64,000 bases of DNA from Aestuariibaculum sp. M13 (GCF_024723255.1 NZ_JANIAC010000001.1:1069548-1133547), one strand, 5' to 3'; numbered from the stretch's first letter, positions 15,822 to 24,265 are shown. Program-made: numbers and translations. Notes: generated by a model from the letters alone, not told the origin.

Positions 15822-17374
15822 TACAGTACTTGATGTGCCGGTTTCAACAAATCGTTAACCGTTTTAACCGGGTTAAATGTTGACAAAGGCACTTCTACAA
15901 AAATAGAATTCCAATCGGCCATACTTCCATTCCATAAACCAGGTAATTCCAATGCTTTAATATCCGTTCCGTTTTGAGATTTAATAGTTATAAAAGCAGC
16001 TTTAGGATCTACAAAATCATGAAGATTAAACTTATTGCCCTTATAATCTTTTGTTCCACAAACCAAATCTGTCGGATTAAAATGCGTGGCATGTTTTACG
16101 ATAGCTTTTTGAGATTTATCTTCCACGTTAATTTGAGCAAACTCTATAATTTGTAAAGACACATGCCCTTCCGAATCTTTTACCCAAAACGGTCCTCCTC
16201 CAGGTTCACCTTCATTTTTAACCATTCCGCAAACACGAATTGGTCGGTTTAATTTTTTATATAAATATGAAACTTTCTCATTAAAACTAAAATCATCGAA
16301 TTCGGCATCTAATCTTAAATTCATTCTATGCGTTAAAAACATAGCTATTTCCAATAATTTTCTTTCCGAAACCATTTCTTTATCTAATTCATTTAAATAC
16401 TGAAAAGCTTTTTCCTGAGCATCTAACAAAACTCCTGCTAATAACTTTTTATATTCGCTCTGCTTTCTATTTTGTTCTAAAATAACAATATTATCAATGT
16501 TTTTTATAAAAATTAAATCTGCGTCAAGCCTATTTAAATTCTCTAACAAAGCCCCATGACCTGCCGGTCTGAACAATAAATTTCCTTCCGGAGTTCGATA
16601 TAATTCGTTATTAGATTTTATGGCAATGGTATCGGTCGATTTACTTTGATAAGAAAACGAGACGTTAAATTTAGTGCCGGTTTTATCTTGTACCTTTTGT
16701 TGAACATTTTTTAACTCTTCCTGAAATTTTTCAGTATGTCCTTCAGAAATAGTAAAATGCAAATTCGAAATATTATTTGAAGAGGCATACAAGGTAGACT
16801 CTAACAAATGCTCATGAAAGGCCGTTAATACCTCATCATTATATTTATGAAACGGCAACAGTCCTTTTGGGCAAGCACTACAATTTAAACCATCATCAGC
16901 CAACATAACTTTTACGAAAGCTATATATTTTTCCTCTACTGCTAAATCTGAATAATTTGAAATTCTAGAAACAACATTCTCGAAAAAAGGTAACTTTTCT
17001 AAACCATTAACAAATACCCAAAAGTTTTTATGTGTTTTTAAATAATGCCCCAAACGTTCTTCATCCTCATGATAGTCTTTTAAAAACTGATAGATAAATT
17101 TAAACATTCGGGTTGCAGCTCCAGATGCCGGCACAAATTTCACGACATTTAAAACATCCAACTTACTGTTGTACAAATCAACGTATTGTTGCATGTCATG
17201 TTTATCAAACTTTAAAACACCTTTATTAACGGTAGCAGCTTCAACCAAATTTGAGTACTCCATTCCAGATTTAATACACTCAATTTGGTCAATAACTTTA
17301 TCTTGGGTAAGACCATGACTTTCAATTTGACGGATATCCTTATCGGTAAACATCACCTCTTTTTCTGCAATCAT
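15821..17374 (-). CDS. DUF4301 protein, nucleotidyltransferase-like
   Basis: 517 residues. VPASGAATRMF (81-91) resembles the nucleotide-binding signature of sugar-phosphate nucleotidyltransferases. Later FRPAGHGALLENLN followed by DADLIFIKNIDN resembles the second substrate/metal region of that fold. This matches DUF4301, a Bacteroidota family of unknown function. It overlaps the kinase gene before it by 1 nt and the arfB gene after it by 1 nt. A link with the thiamine/nicotinamide genes rests on operon position only. Confidence 0.82.
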   Translation of the reverse strand: MIAEKEVMFTDKDIRQIESHGLTQDKVIDQIECIKSGMEYSNLVEAATVNKGVLKFDKHDMQQYVDLYNSKLDVLNVVKFVPASGAATRMFKFIYQFLKDYHEDEERLGHYLKTHKNFWVFVNGLEKLPFFENVVSRISNYSDLAVEEKYIAFVKVMLADDGLNCSACPKGLLPFHKYNDEVLTAFHEHLLESTLYASSNNISNLHFTISEGHTEKFQEELKNVQQKVQDKTGTKFNVSFSYQSKSTDTIAIKSNNELYRTPEGNLLFRPAGHGALLENLNRLDADLIFIKNIDNIVILEQNRKQSEYKKLLAGVLLDAQEKAFQYLNELDKEMVSERKLLEIAMFLTHRMNLRLDAEFDDFSFNEKVSYLYKKLNRPIRVCGMVKNEGEPGGGPFWVKDSEGHVSLQIIEFAQINVEDKSQKAIVKHATHFNPTDLVCGTKDYKGNKFNLHDFVDPKAAFITIKSQNGTDIKALELPGLWNGSMADWNSIFVEVPLSTFNPVKTVNDLLKPAHQVL

Positions 17375-17943
17375 TAATTTTTCTTTTTCAATAGTTTATC
17401 AATATGCTTTACTGCTGTTTCCAAGCGCTCCTTTTTACTACCGCTAAGTAGCACAAAAGGTCGCTTATACTTCACTAAAGCATTATGAAAAGCTTCAAAC
17501 ATTGCCTCCCTGTCGTTTGGCTTATCCCTCAAATCGTCGGCTTCCCACGGAATATCAATATTAGTTAAAAAATATAAACTGTAAGTGTTTTCCAATGCAT
17601 ATTTTTCTAAAACTGGGTCACAATAACCCAAATAATACGCTTCAGAATACACCTTAGTTTCCAGCAAATCAGTATCACAGATTAAGATATCGTCTACTTT
17701 TTTAGCTAATTTATTTTCTAATTTTATTTGTCCTTTGGCTATTGGCAATAAATCTTCCGGCTCACAGGTTTTACGTTCGTTATTCCATTTATTTTGCAGA
17801 TATTCTCTGGCGTATTCAGGTACCCAAACCGAATTATAATACCGAGCCAATTGTCTAGACAAGGTGGTTTTCCCGGTAGATTCAGGACCGAATAAAACTA
17901 TTTTTATGCAGCTACTTGGCTGTTGCTTAAAGTCTTCTTCCAT
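17374..17943 (-). CDS. NadR-like P-loop kinase (AAA_28), possible thiamine or nicotinamide riboside kinase
   Basis: 189 residues. The Walker A loop FGPESTGKTTLS (18-29) and the following WVPEYAREYL (40-49) are hallmarks of the ribosylnicotinamide-kinase domain of NadR. The adenylyltransferase and DNA-binding domains of full NadR are absent. In Bacteroidota such stand-alone kinases are coupled to PnuC-type transporters and trap the imported substrate by phosphorylation. The start overlaps the transporter end by 40 nt. Nicotinamide riboside is the textbook substrate; thiamine is a serious alternative given the neighbours. Confidence 0.82.
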   Translation of the reverse strand: MEEDFKQQPSSCIKIVLFGPESTGKTTLSRQLARYYNSVWVPEYAREYLQNKWNNERKTCEPEDLLPIAKGQIKLENKLAKKVDDILICDTDLLETKVYSEAYYLGYCDPVLEKYALENTYSLYFLTNIDIPWEADDLRDKPNDREAMFEAFHNALVKYKRPFVLLSGSKKERLETAVKHIDKLLKKKN

Positions 17944-18536
17944 GCTTTATATCCATAAATGGCAATTACGGTAAATAACAAATATTGAAATGATGTAAAA
18001 ATGAGTCCTTTATAAAAATACAAAGGCCCCGAAATAATATCACCGATAATCCAATACGTCCAGTTTTCTAATTTCTTTTTAGCCATAAGCCACATTCCCA
18101 CAAAAAATATGGCTGTTGTAATAGTATCAACATAAGCCGTCCAGTTATCAAATTTATCGCTAATGACATAAACAACAACTACGAACAACATGGTAAACAC
18201 AAAAATAGCGACACTCCACATATGTTCCTTTTTGGTCATTTTTGTTATAGGAACTTGGTGATTATCTCCATCCTTTCGTGTCCAGTAATACCAGCCATAA
18301 ATACTCATTAAAAAATAATAAGCATTTATTAGCATATCGCCCAAAAGGCTAAACACCCATAAAATATACACAAAAATCGCGGTACTTACAATCCCGGTTG
18401 GATAAACTAGAATGTTTTCCTGCTTGGAATACCAGACACTTAAAAACCCAAAAAAAACACCAAGTAATTCAAGTACAATTAAATGAGTTTCGACACCTTG
18501 ATATTGCGAAAACAACCAATTAAAAATGTGGCTCAT
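17904..18536 (-). CDS. pnuC: PnuC-family vitamin transporter (NR or thiamine, PnuT-like)
   Basis: 210 residues, about seven membrane helices. The family signature YGWYYWTRKDGD follows helix 3, and WTYWIIGDIISGPLYFYKG near helix 6 matches PnuC/SWEET-like facilitators. These move nicotinamide riboside or, in PnuT members, thiamine across the inner membrane, and depend on a cytoplasmic kinase for trapping. It overlaps the thiamine-binding protein gene by 17 nt and the kinase gene by 40 nt. The thiamine context makes a PnuT role plausible, but sequence alone does not decide it. Confidence 0.88.
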   Translation of the reverse strand: MSHIFNWLFSQYQGVETHLIVLELLGVFFGFLSVWYSKQENILVYPTGIVSTAIFVYILWVFSLLGDMLINAYYFLMSIYGWYYWTRKDGDNHQVPITKMTKKEHMWSVAIFVFTMLFVVVVYVISDKFDNWTAYVDTITTAIFFVGMWLMAKKKLENWTYWIIGDIISGPLYFYKGLIFTSFQYLLFTVIAIYGYKAWKKTLSNSQVAA

Positions 18537-18780
18537 AATCGTGACGATCAGATTTTACAATTTTCATATACAGCAAACCACGCTCTATAAGTTCAAATGC
18601 TTCTTTAATTTCTAAAGTTAAAACACGCATCACCTCGTCGTAATCACCATAAACTTGCGTACTTAAAGGATTTTCTAAAACTGTAAGATTTGAAGCTCTT
18701 AATTTTTTTATAAAATGAATAATTGCAGGTTCGTAATCGTCGTGTAATGGGGTTATTGTAAGTTCAACTGATATTTTCAT
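18520..18780 (-). CDS. Thiamine-binding protein, MTH1187/YkoF family
   Basis: 86 residues with the ferredoxin-like fold of the MTH1187/YkoF (DUF77) family: MKISVELTITPLHDDYEPAI, then NPLSTQVYGDYDEVM (38-52) and the C-terminal helix. Family members bind thiamine-like ligands in the cytoplasm. It is the first gene of the operon, overlapping the PnuC-type transporter, and this is the main protein evidence that the operon handles thiamine. Confidence 0.85.
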   Translation of the reverse strand: MKISVELTITPLHDDYEPAIIHFIKKLRASNLTVLENPLSTQVYGDYDEVMRVLTLEIKEAFELIERGLLYMKIVKSDRHDYEPHF

Positions 18781-18988
18781 AAGTTATTTTTTAAGACCTT
18801 AAAAGTAAGACCTTTTATCTCAAGAGAAAAATTACTATTCAGGATACCACAGGACAGACTAATTTTATGTAAAATATAGATTTGATTAAAAGCTAAGTCT
18901 AATCATTAAACTATTCTTGATTTATTTAGTCTTAAACAAAAATACAACCAACTATAAACCAAACAACTGACTTAAACAACATATTAAA

Positions 18989-20884
18989 ATGCGGTATTTC
19001 CAAAAGCTTAAATTTTTAATTACACTCCCTTATATATTTACCTTTCTTTTATTTAATATTTCCAGTTTTGCGCAAAACCAAATGGAAGATTTAGATCGTG
19101 GTACTGTAGCTGTTAAAACCAATGAAAATGAAGTTTTGATAAGTTGGCGCATTTTGGCATCCGAATTTGAAAACGCATCATACAATATTTACCGTGGTTC
19201 AAAAAAATTAAACGACACGCCCATCTACGGTGCCAGTAATTTTATTGACAAAACACCCTCTTCTGAAGCCTATAGCATTTCGGCTATAATTAACGGAAAG
19301 GAACAAGAAAAATCTAAACCCGTAGCTGCTTGGAACGATATTTACAAAATGATTCCGATAACTGCTCCAAAAGGCGGCATTTCACCTGATGGACGCGAAT
19401 ACAAATACACAGCCAACGACGCCTCTGTTGGCGATTTAGATGGCGATGGCCAATATGAAATTGTATTAAAATGGGAACCCACAAATTCACACGACAATTC
19501 CCATCGAGGATACACTGGAAACACCTTTTTACAAGGTATTGAATTTGATGGCACTATTTTATGGACTATTGATTTAGGAAAAAACATTAGATCTGGTGCG
19601 CACTACACACAATTTATGGTATATGATTTAGATAGTGATGGAAAAGCTGAAATTGCATGCAAAACCGCTGATGGAACTACAGATGGCAAAGGAAACATAT
19701 TAGGACAAGCTGATGCCGATTACCGCAACGAAAGAGGCTATATTTTACAAGGCCCAGAATATTTAAGTGTATTTTCAGGCGAAACTGGTGAATTTATTAC
19801 AACCGAACCTTACATTCCTCCACGTGGTAATATAGCCGAATGGGGCGACCGCTATGGAAATCGTGTGGATCGGTTTTTAGCCTGCGTAGCTTATCTGGAT
19901 GGGAAACACCCGTCGATAATTTTTACTCGCGGATATTATACGCGCATCGTTATTGCTGCCTACGATTTTAAAAACAAAAAATTAAAAACCCGCTGGATTT
20001 TCGACACGAATACTAAAGGCAATGAAGCCTATTTTGGTCAAGGTAATCATAATTTAGCCGTTGGCGATTTAGACGGCGATGGCTTCGATGAAATTCAATT
20101 TGGTTCTTGTGCTATAGATCATGATGGCACAGGTTTATACTCTACAGAATTTGGTCATGGTGATGCTGCTCATCTGGGTGATTTCGATCCAACGCGCAAA
20201 GGACTTGAATATTTTATGTGTCATGAAGAAGCCAATGGCACAACTATTCCCGCCATCGATTTTAGAGATCCGAAAACCGGAGAAGTATTATGGAGCGTTA
20301 AAGGTACAGGCGATTTTGGTCGTGGTGTTACAGCTGATATTGACCCTAATTATTTAGGTACTGAAAGCTGGGCTTCAAATGGTTCGGGAATTCATAATGT
20401 GAAAGGCGACGTTATTTATAAAACTTATCCAACCGCCGGACGTCGTGGTGCCAGCTGGAATATGTTTGGTTGGTGGGATGGTGATTTGTTACGTGAAATT
20501 GTTGATAAAACAGTCATCACCAAATGGAATTACGAAACTAAAACTACCGATATGCTTCTAAAAGCTTACGATTATGATGGCATGCGTTTAAGAAGTAATA
20601 ACTGGACCAAATCGAACCCCTGTTTAATTGCCGATATCTTAGGAGACTGGCGTGAAGAAGTCATCTGGAGAAATGAAGATAACACCGAGCTAGTCATCTT
20701 TTCAACACCCTTCCCAACGGAGCATCGCATTTTTACCCTAATGCACGACCCGCTGTACCGCGTTAGCATCGCCTGGCAAAATGTAGGCTACAATCAGCCA
20801 GCACATACAAGTTTTTATCTGGGTCACGGTATGAAAAAACCAAAAACACCGAATATAGAGATTGTAAAAAGGCCTAAGAAATAG
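18989..20884 (+). CDS. Rhamnogalacturonan lyase, PL11 family
   Basis: 631 residues. Signal peptide (about 1-29, ending SSFAQ). An N-terminal Fn3-like strand domain (about 30-110) precedes an eight-bladed propeller with repeated calcium-type loops: DLDGDGQYE, DLDSDGKAE, DLDGDGFDE. The last third has ILGDWREEVIWRNEDN and YLGHGM, typical of YesW/YesX-type PL11 enzymes. These cleave the rhamnogalacturonan-I backbone of pectin by beta-elimination outside the cytoplasm. Unusually, there is no SusC/D pair, sulfatase or glycoside hydrolase around it, so it is a lone polysaccharide lyase. Its 3' end overlaps the convergent GGGP synthase gene by 11 bp. Confidence 0.92.
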   Translation: MRYFQKLKFLITLPYIFTFLLFNISSFAQNQMEDLDRGTVAVKTNENEVLISWRILASEFENASYNIYRGSKKLNDTPIYGASNFIDKTPSSEAYSISAIINGKEQEKSKPVAAWNDIYKMIPITAPKGGISPDGREYKYTANDASVGDLDGDGQYEIVLKWEPTNSHDNSHRGYTGNTFLQGIEFDGTILWTIDLGKNIRSGAHYTQFMVYDLDSDGKAEIACKTADGTTDGKGNILGQADADYRNERGYILQGPEYLSVFSGETGEFITTEPYIPPRGNIAEWGDRYGNRVDRFLACVAYLDGKHPSIIFTRGYYTRIVIAAYDFKNKKLKTRWIFDTNTKGNEAYFGQGNHNLAVGDLDGDGFDEIQFGSCAIDHDGTGLYSTEFGHGDAAHLGDFDPTRKGLEYFMCHEEANGTTIPAIDFRDPKTGEVLWSVKGTGDFGRGVTADIDPNYLGTESWASNGSGIHNVKGDVIYKTYPTAGRRGASWNMFGWWDGDLLREIVDKTVITKWNYETKTTDMLLKAYDYDGMRLRSNNWTKSNPCLIADILGDWREEVIWRNEDNTELVIFSTPFPTEHRIFTLMHDPLYRVSIAWQNVGYNQPAHTSFYLGHGMKKPKTPNIEIVKRPKK

Positions 20885-21602
20885 CTACATTATTGAAAAA
20901 AGATTCATCTTCTTCTAAAGCGGTACCAATAACAACCATATCGGCTCCTGAGTTGTATGCCAATTGTAATTGTTCTTTGCTTCGAATGCCTCCACCAACG
21001 ATTAAAGGTATATTCAATTCAGTTTTAACTGAAGTTATAATTTCAGAAGTTATCGGATGCACTGCTCCGCTACCAGCTTCCAGATAGATTAATTTCATTC
21101 CGAGAAGCTCACCTGCTTTGGCTGTATCAACAATTTTTTGAATATCAGCTCTGAGCATGGGATTGGTTTCTGTTACGCGTTGAACTGCCGTTTCTTTGCC
21201 ATTTTCAATAAGTAAATAACCCGTTGGAATGACTTCCAAATCTAAACCATGGAGTTTTGAAACAGATGCGACATGTTTCCCAATAAGGTATTCAGGATTC
21301 CTACCTGAAATGAGACTTAAAAACAACAAGGCATCAGCCTTTTCGGTAATTTGTGTGACATCTCCAGGAAATAAAACCACAGGTAATGATGTGTATGTTT
21401 TTATAGCTTCAACCAAAATATGAGTCGCGTCATCTTCAACGGCACTTCCACCTACAAAAATATGCGTCGCTACCGAAGCATTTACCTTTGTAATGAACTC
21501 CGGAACAGATTCAACAGCAAACTTATCAGGATCAATTAAAACAGCTAATAACTTTTTACCAGAATCAATAGCCGTGATTATGTCTTTATATACCGTTTTC
21601 AT
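20874..21602 (-). CDS. Geranylgeranylglyceryl phosphate synthase-like (PcrB/GGGPS)
   Basis: 242 residues, a TIM barrel. Ligand motifs: LIDPDKF (22-28), VGGSAVED (50-57), FPGD (78-81), YLEAGSGA (173-180), VGGGIRS (202-208) and GADMVVIGTALE (219-230). The YLEAGSGA and GGGIRS phosphate-binding loops are diagnostic. It joins a polyprenyl diphosphate to glycerol-1-phosphate as an ether, the first step of archaeal-type lipids. Bacteroidota enzymes of this group are known to be active, but the lipid's fate is unresolved. It abuts the phosphopantetheinyl transferase gene with no gap. Confidence 0.9.
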   Translation of the reverse strand: MKTVYKDIITAIDSGKKLLAVLIDPDKFAVESVPEFITKVNASVATHIFVGGSAVEDDATHILVEAIKTYTSLPVVLFPGDVTQITEKADALLFLSLISGRNPEYLIGKHVASVSKLHGLDLEVIPTGYLLIENGKETAVQRVTETNPMLRADIQKIVDTAKAGELLGMKLIYLEAGSGAVHPITSEIITSVKTELNIPLIVGGGIRSKEQLQLAYNSGADMVVIGTALEEDESFFNNVAIS

Positions 21603-22229
21603 TTAGGCCATGGCATAAGCACAGGTAAAACCTTCAAACTCTAAAAACTGAACGTTATATCTGTATTTTTTATCTTCATAATCAATCCAGGCAATGGTTT
21701 CGCTGGCATTATCAGAAGCTGGAATCATTAAACAGTGTTGTTTAAAACTCAATCCCGGCGTTGCAAAAAGCTTATAAAGTGATTCTTTTACACACCAAAT
21801 TATAGTAAGCTTATTAATGTAATCTTCGGCGTTTTCATCTAAATAATTGTACTCGTAATCAATAAATTTATGAGCAATCAACTGAATTTTTTCCCTTTGT
21901 TTTTCAATATCAATTCCAATAATACCATCACTAACAATCACCGCCGAAAAATTAAAGGAATGCGTAATAGATATTTGTTTACCATCTTTTAAATGCGGCT
22001 TGCCATTTTCATCGTAAAACAAATCAGAATCGTTATAACCAAACTCCCTTAAAAGATGCCTCACACTTAAAAATCCGCGCTGATGCAATTCACTTTTCAT
22101 CCCTAAAACCCGATTCAAACTTTCTGGTTTTAAGGCTAATCCCTGCATTAAATCATCAAAAGACTCTGTTATTTTCCAGATTTTAACAGTAGTTTGTGAA
22201 TTTGGAGTAATGGTTTTATAAAGAGGCAT
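21603..22229 (-). CDS. 4'-phosphopantetheinyl transferase superfamily protein
   Basis: 208 residues, Sfp-like layout. Metal and catalytic residues are visible: ISITHS (86-91), GIDIEK (105-110; Asp107, Glu109) and WCVKESLYKLF (145-155; Lys148, Glu149, Lys153). It transfers the phosphopantetheine arm of CoA to carrier proteins. Being a long Sfp-like type, it may serve carrier proteins of secondary pathways or the fatty-acid ACP. It directly precedes and abuts the GGGP synthase gene, so the two form an operon; it is divergent from ahcY. Confidence 0.88.
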   Translation of the reverse strand: MPLYKTITPNSQTTVKIWKITESFDDLMQGLALKPESLNRVLGMKSELHQRGFLSVRHLLREFGYNDSDLFYDENGKPHLKDGKQISITHSFNFSAVIVSDGIIGIDIEKQREKIQLIAHKFIDYEYNYLDENAEDYINKLTIIWCVKESLYKLFATPGLSFKQHCLMIPASDNASETIAWIDYEDKKYRYNVQFLEFEGFTCAYAMA

Positions 22230-22251
22230 TTAATATTCTAAAAGTTATGGT

Positions 22252-22259
22252 TATCTTTG
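22252..22259 (+). promoter_or_regulatory. Promoter -7 box of ahcY
   Basis: TATCTTTG fits TAnnTTTG, 98 nt before the chosen ahcY ATG, leaving a leader of about 90 nt. Confidence 0.55.
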
Positions 22260-22262
22260 CAC

Positions 22263-22328
22263 CGCCTAAGGCAATTTTACATTCTTGACAGGCGAATTTA
22301 ACTATTTATGTTTTAACCACAAGAATGT
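22263..22328 (+). promoter_or_regulatory. Structured 5' leader of ahcY, candidate cis-regulator
   Basis: The leader has a 9-bp perfect inverted repeat, ACATTCTTG (22279-22287) with CAAGAATGT (22320-22328). It also has competing short stems: GCC with GGC (22264-22272), and CGCC (22263-22266) with GGCG (22291-22294). No known SAM or SAH riboswitch consensus was recognised. Confidence 0.4.
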
Positions 22329-22357
22329 TTAGTTTTAAAAACAAAACAAAGATTAAT

Positions 22358-23674
22358 ATGAGTACAAAAACAATTCCTTACGTAGCACATAAAGTAAAAG
22401 ATATGTCGCTTGCAGACTGGGGTAGAAAAGAAATAGAATTAGCCGAAGCTGAAATGCCGGGATTAATGAGTTTACGTGAGGAGTATGGTGCTTCTCAACC
22501 TTTAAAAGGTGCTCGTATTGCCGGATGTTTACACATGACTATTCAAACGGCTGTATTAATTGAAACGTTACAGGCTTTAGGTGCCGAAGTAACCTGGAGT
22601 TCTTGTAATATTTTCTCAACTCAAGATCAGGCTGCTGCTGCAATTGCTGCTGCCGGAACTGCTGTTTATGCATGGAAAGGTATGAACGAAGAGGAATTCG
22701 ACTGGTGTATCGAGCAAACTTTATTCTTTGGTGAAGACAGAAAACCATTAAACATGATTCTTGATGATGGTGGTGATTTAACCAATATGGTTTTAGATAA
22801 ATACCCAGAGTTAGCTGCTGGAATTAAAGGTTTATCTGAAGAAACCACTACAGGTGTTCACAGACTTTACGAGCGTGTACAAAATGGAACATTACCAATG
22901 CCGGCGATTAACGTAAACGATTCGGTTACTAAATCGAAATTCGATAACAAATACGGATGTAAAGAAAGTGCAGTAGATGCTATTCGTCGTGCTACGGATG
23001 TGATGCTAGCCGGAAAACGCGTTGTAGTTTGTGGTTATGGCGATGTTGGTAAAGGAACTGCAGCTTCATTTAAAGGTGCAGGGAGTATTGTTACCGTAAC
23101 AGAAATCGACCCAATTTGTGCATTACAAGCTGCTATGGACGGTTACGAAGTTAAAAAATTAGAAACTGTAGTTGGAAATGCGGATATCATCATCACAACA
23201 ACAGGAAATAAAGACATCGTTAGAGCTGAGCACTTTAAAGCAATGAAAGATAAAACCATCGTTTGTAACATTGGACACTTCGATAACGAAATCCAAATGG
23301 CTTGGTTAAACCAAAACTACGGAAACACGAAAGTAGAAATCAAACCTCAGGTTGATAAATACAACGTTGATGGGAATGATATCATCATCTTAGCTGAAGG
23401 TCGTTTAGTAAACTTAGGATGTGCTACAGGTCACCCAAGTTTTGTAATGAGTAACTCATTCACAAACCAGACTTTAGCTCAAATCGAACTTTGGACTAAT
23501 GCCGAAGCTTACGGAAACGAAGTTTACATGTTACCTAAGCACTTAGACGAAAAAGTTGCCAAATTACACTTAGCTAAAATTGGTGTGGAGCTTACCGAGC
23601 TTAGCGATGAACAAGCTAAATACATTGGTGTAACTGTTGAAGGGCCTTACAAACCTGAACACTACAGATACTAA
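22358..23674 (+). CDS. ahcY: Adenosylhomocysteinase
   Basis: 438 residues from the ATG at 22358. An upstream in-frame ATG at 22325 would add 11 residues, but the conserved protein begins [16 protein letters not shown], and the upstream ATG lies inside a hairpin arm. Signatures: [16 protein letters not shown], the NAD-binding [25 protein letters not shown] and the C-terminal KPEHYRY. It hydrolyses S-adenosylhomocysteine to homocysteine and adenosine, relieving inhibition of methyltransferases. It is monocistronic, ending in a strong terminator. Confidence 0.96.
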   Translation: MSTKTIPYVAHKVKDMSLADWGRKEIELAEAEMPGLMSLREEYGASQPLKGARIAGCLHMTIQTAVLIETLQALGAEVTWSSCNIFSTQDQAAAAIAAAGTAVYAWKGMNEEEFDWCIEQTLFFGEDRKPLNMILDDGGDLTNMVLDKYPELAAGIKGLSEETTTGVHRLYERVQNGTLPMPAINVNDSVTKSKFDNKYGCKESAVDAIRRATDVMLAGKRVVVCGYGDVGKGTAASFKGAGSIVTVTEIDPICALQAAMDGYEVKKLETVVGNADIIITTTGNKDIVRAEHFKAMKDKTIVCNIGHFDNEIQMAWLNQNYGNTKVEIKPQVDKYNVDGNDIIILAEGRLVNLGCATGHPSFVMSNSFTNQTLAQIELWTNAEAYGNEVYMLPKHLDEKVAKLHLAKIGVELTELSDEQAKYIGVTVEGPYKPEHYRY

Positions 23675-23680
23675 AATTAA

Positions 23681-23709
23681 TTTGTCACACTGAGCTTGTC
23701 GAAGTGTGG
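23681..23709. repeat. REP-like short palindromic repeat
   Basis: CACACT (23686-23691) and AGTGTG (23703-23708) enclose GAGCTTGTCGA. This 'CACTGAGCTTGTCGAAGTG' unit is recalled from many Bacteroidota intergenic regions as a dispersed palindrome. It sits between the ahcY stop and its terminator. Only one copy is in this window, so dispersal rests on general knowledge. Confidence 0.5.
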
Positions 23710-23730
23710 TTTTATTATATCATTATACAC

Positions 23731-23763
23731 AAAATCCCAAGTTTCAAGGCTTGGGATTTTTTA
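23731..23763 (+). terminator. Terminator of ahcY
   Basis: Arms AAAATCCCAAG (23731-23741) and CTTGGGATTTT (23750-23760) with an 8-nt loop, followed by more T; it is suited to both strands. Confidence 0.8.
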
Positions 23764-23767
23764 TTTT

Positions 23768-23867
23768 GGGCAATTGCTAAAGCACCGCGCTTTCCGCTAT
23801 ATCTTTTCTTCGTACTGAATGTATTTCAGCCTCTCAGAAAAGGATGCCGCTGCAATCGCTATTGCGC
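23768..23867. repeat. Intergenic flavobacterial repeat element, copy A
   Basis: About 100 bp bounded by GCAAT (23770-23774) and ATTGC (23861-23865), GC-richer than its surroundings, with internal CGCTTTCCGCTATATC and GATGCCGCTGCAATCG phrases. The style (TTTCCGCT ... CCGCTGCAATC) is that of the short dispersed repeats seen in many flavobacterial genomes. It has no credible coding capacity. A related-looking but not identical element is at 38914-39006. Confidence 0.5.
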
Positions 23868-23869
23868 AA

Positions 23870-24145
23870 CTATTCATCAACCACATCATCTTCGAAATAC
23901 CACCATAAACTGGAATCTATTGCCTTTTGCATCTTAACTATATCTACATCATCTTTAAGGAATACCGTAATATTTTCATTCGACCGATTTTGCTCAACAG
24001 TTTCTCTTATTTCTATAAAATCGATTTCATTAAAATGTTCAAGATGTGTTTTTATCTTTTCATCTAAAGATTCATCACCTAAATAAATTTTAATGGTTTG
24101 TTGCTTTGGGGAATTTCTGATTTCAGATCTAAACGGAAGATGCAT
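23870..24145 (-). CDS. Small hypothetical protein, ferredoxin-like fold suspected
   Basis: 91 residues, family not recognised. The core (about 16-80) alternates strands and helices: TIKIYLGD, ESLDEKIKTHLEHF, FIEIRETVEQ, ENITVFLKD, DIVKMQKAIDSSLWWYF, a beta-alpha-beta-beta-alpha order like ACT or HMA-type folds. No Cys metal motif is present. It is acidic (many Asp/Glu), without signal peptide. It is a lone gene between repeat copy A and the phytase terminator. The start could be the ATG at 24145 or an internal non-ATG codon. Confidence 0.55.
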   Translation of the reverse strand: MHLPFRSEIRNSPKQQTIKIYLGDESLDEKIKTHLEHFNEIDFIEIRETVEQNRSNENITVFLKDDVDIVKMQKAIDSSLWWYFEDDVVDE

Positions 24146-24220
24146 AAGCTTGAATTTTAAGAGAAATAACTAATTTAACTTGCATTAAATTAATCAATTC
24201 TTCCGAAAAAATCAATAAAA

Positions 24221-24250
24221 AAAGCCTTCCTGTTTAAAGGAAGGCTTTAC
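24221..24250 (-). terminator. Terminator of the phytase gene
   Basis: Arms AAAGCCTTCC (24221-24230) and GGAAGGCTTT (24239-24248), 10 bp; on the minus strand it is followed by a T-run (A-run at 24217-24223 on the plus strand). Confidence 0.75.
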
Positions 24251-24265
24251 ATTCAAAAAAACTAA

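Noticed and set aside
17374-17943. Full-length NadR
   Set aside because: Only the kinase domain is present (189 residues); the HTH and adenylyltransferase domains are absent.
23704-24086. Overlapping plus-strand ORFs after ahcY
   Set aside because: They run through the terminator hairpin and repeat copy A, are antisense to the small minus-strand gene, and have no recognisable protein features.
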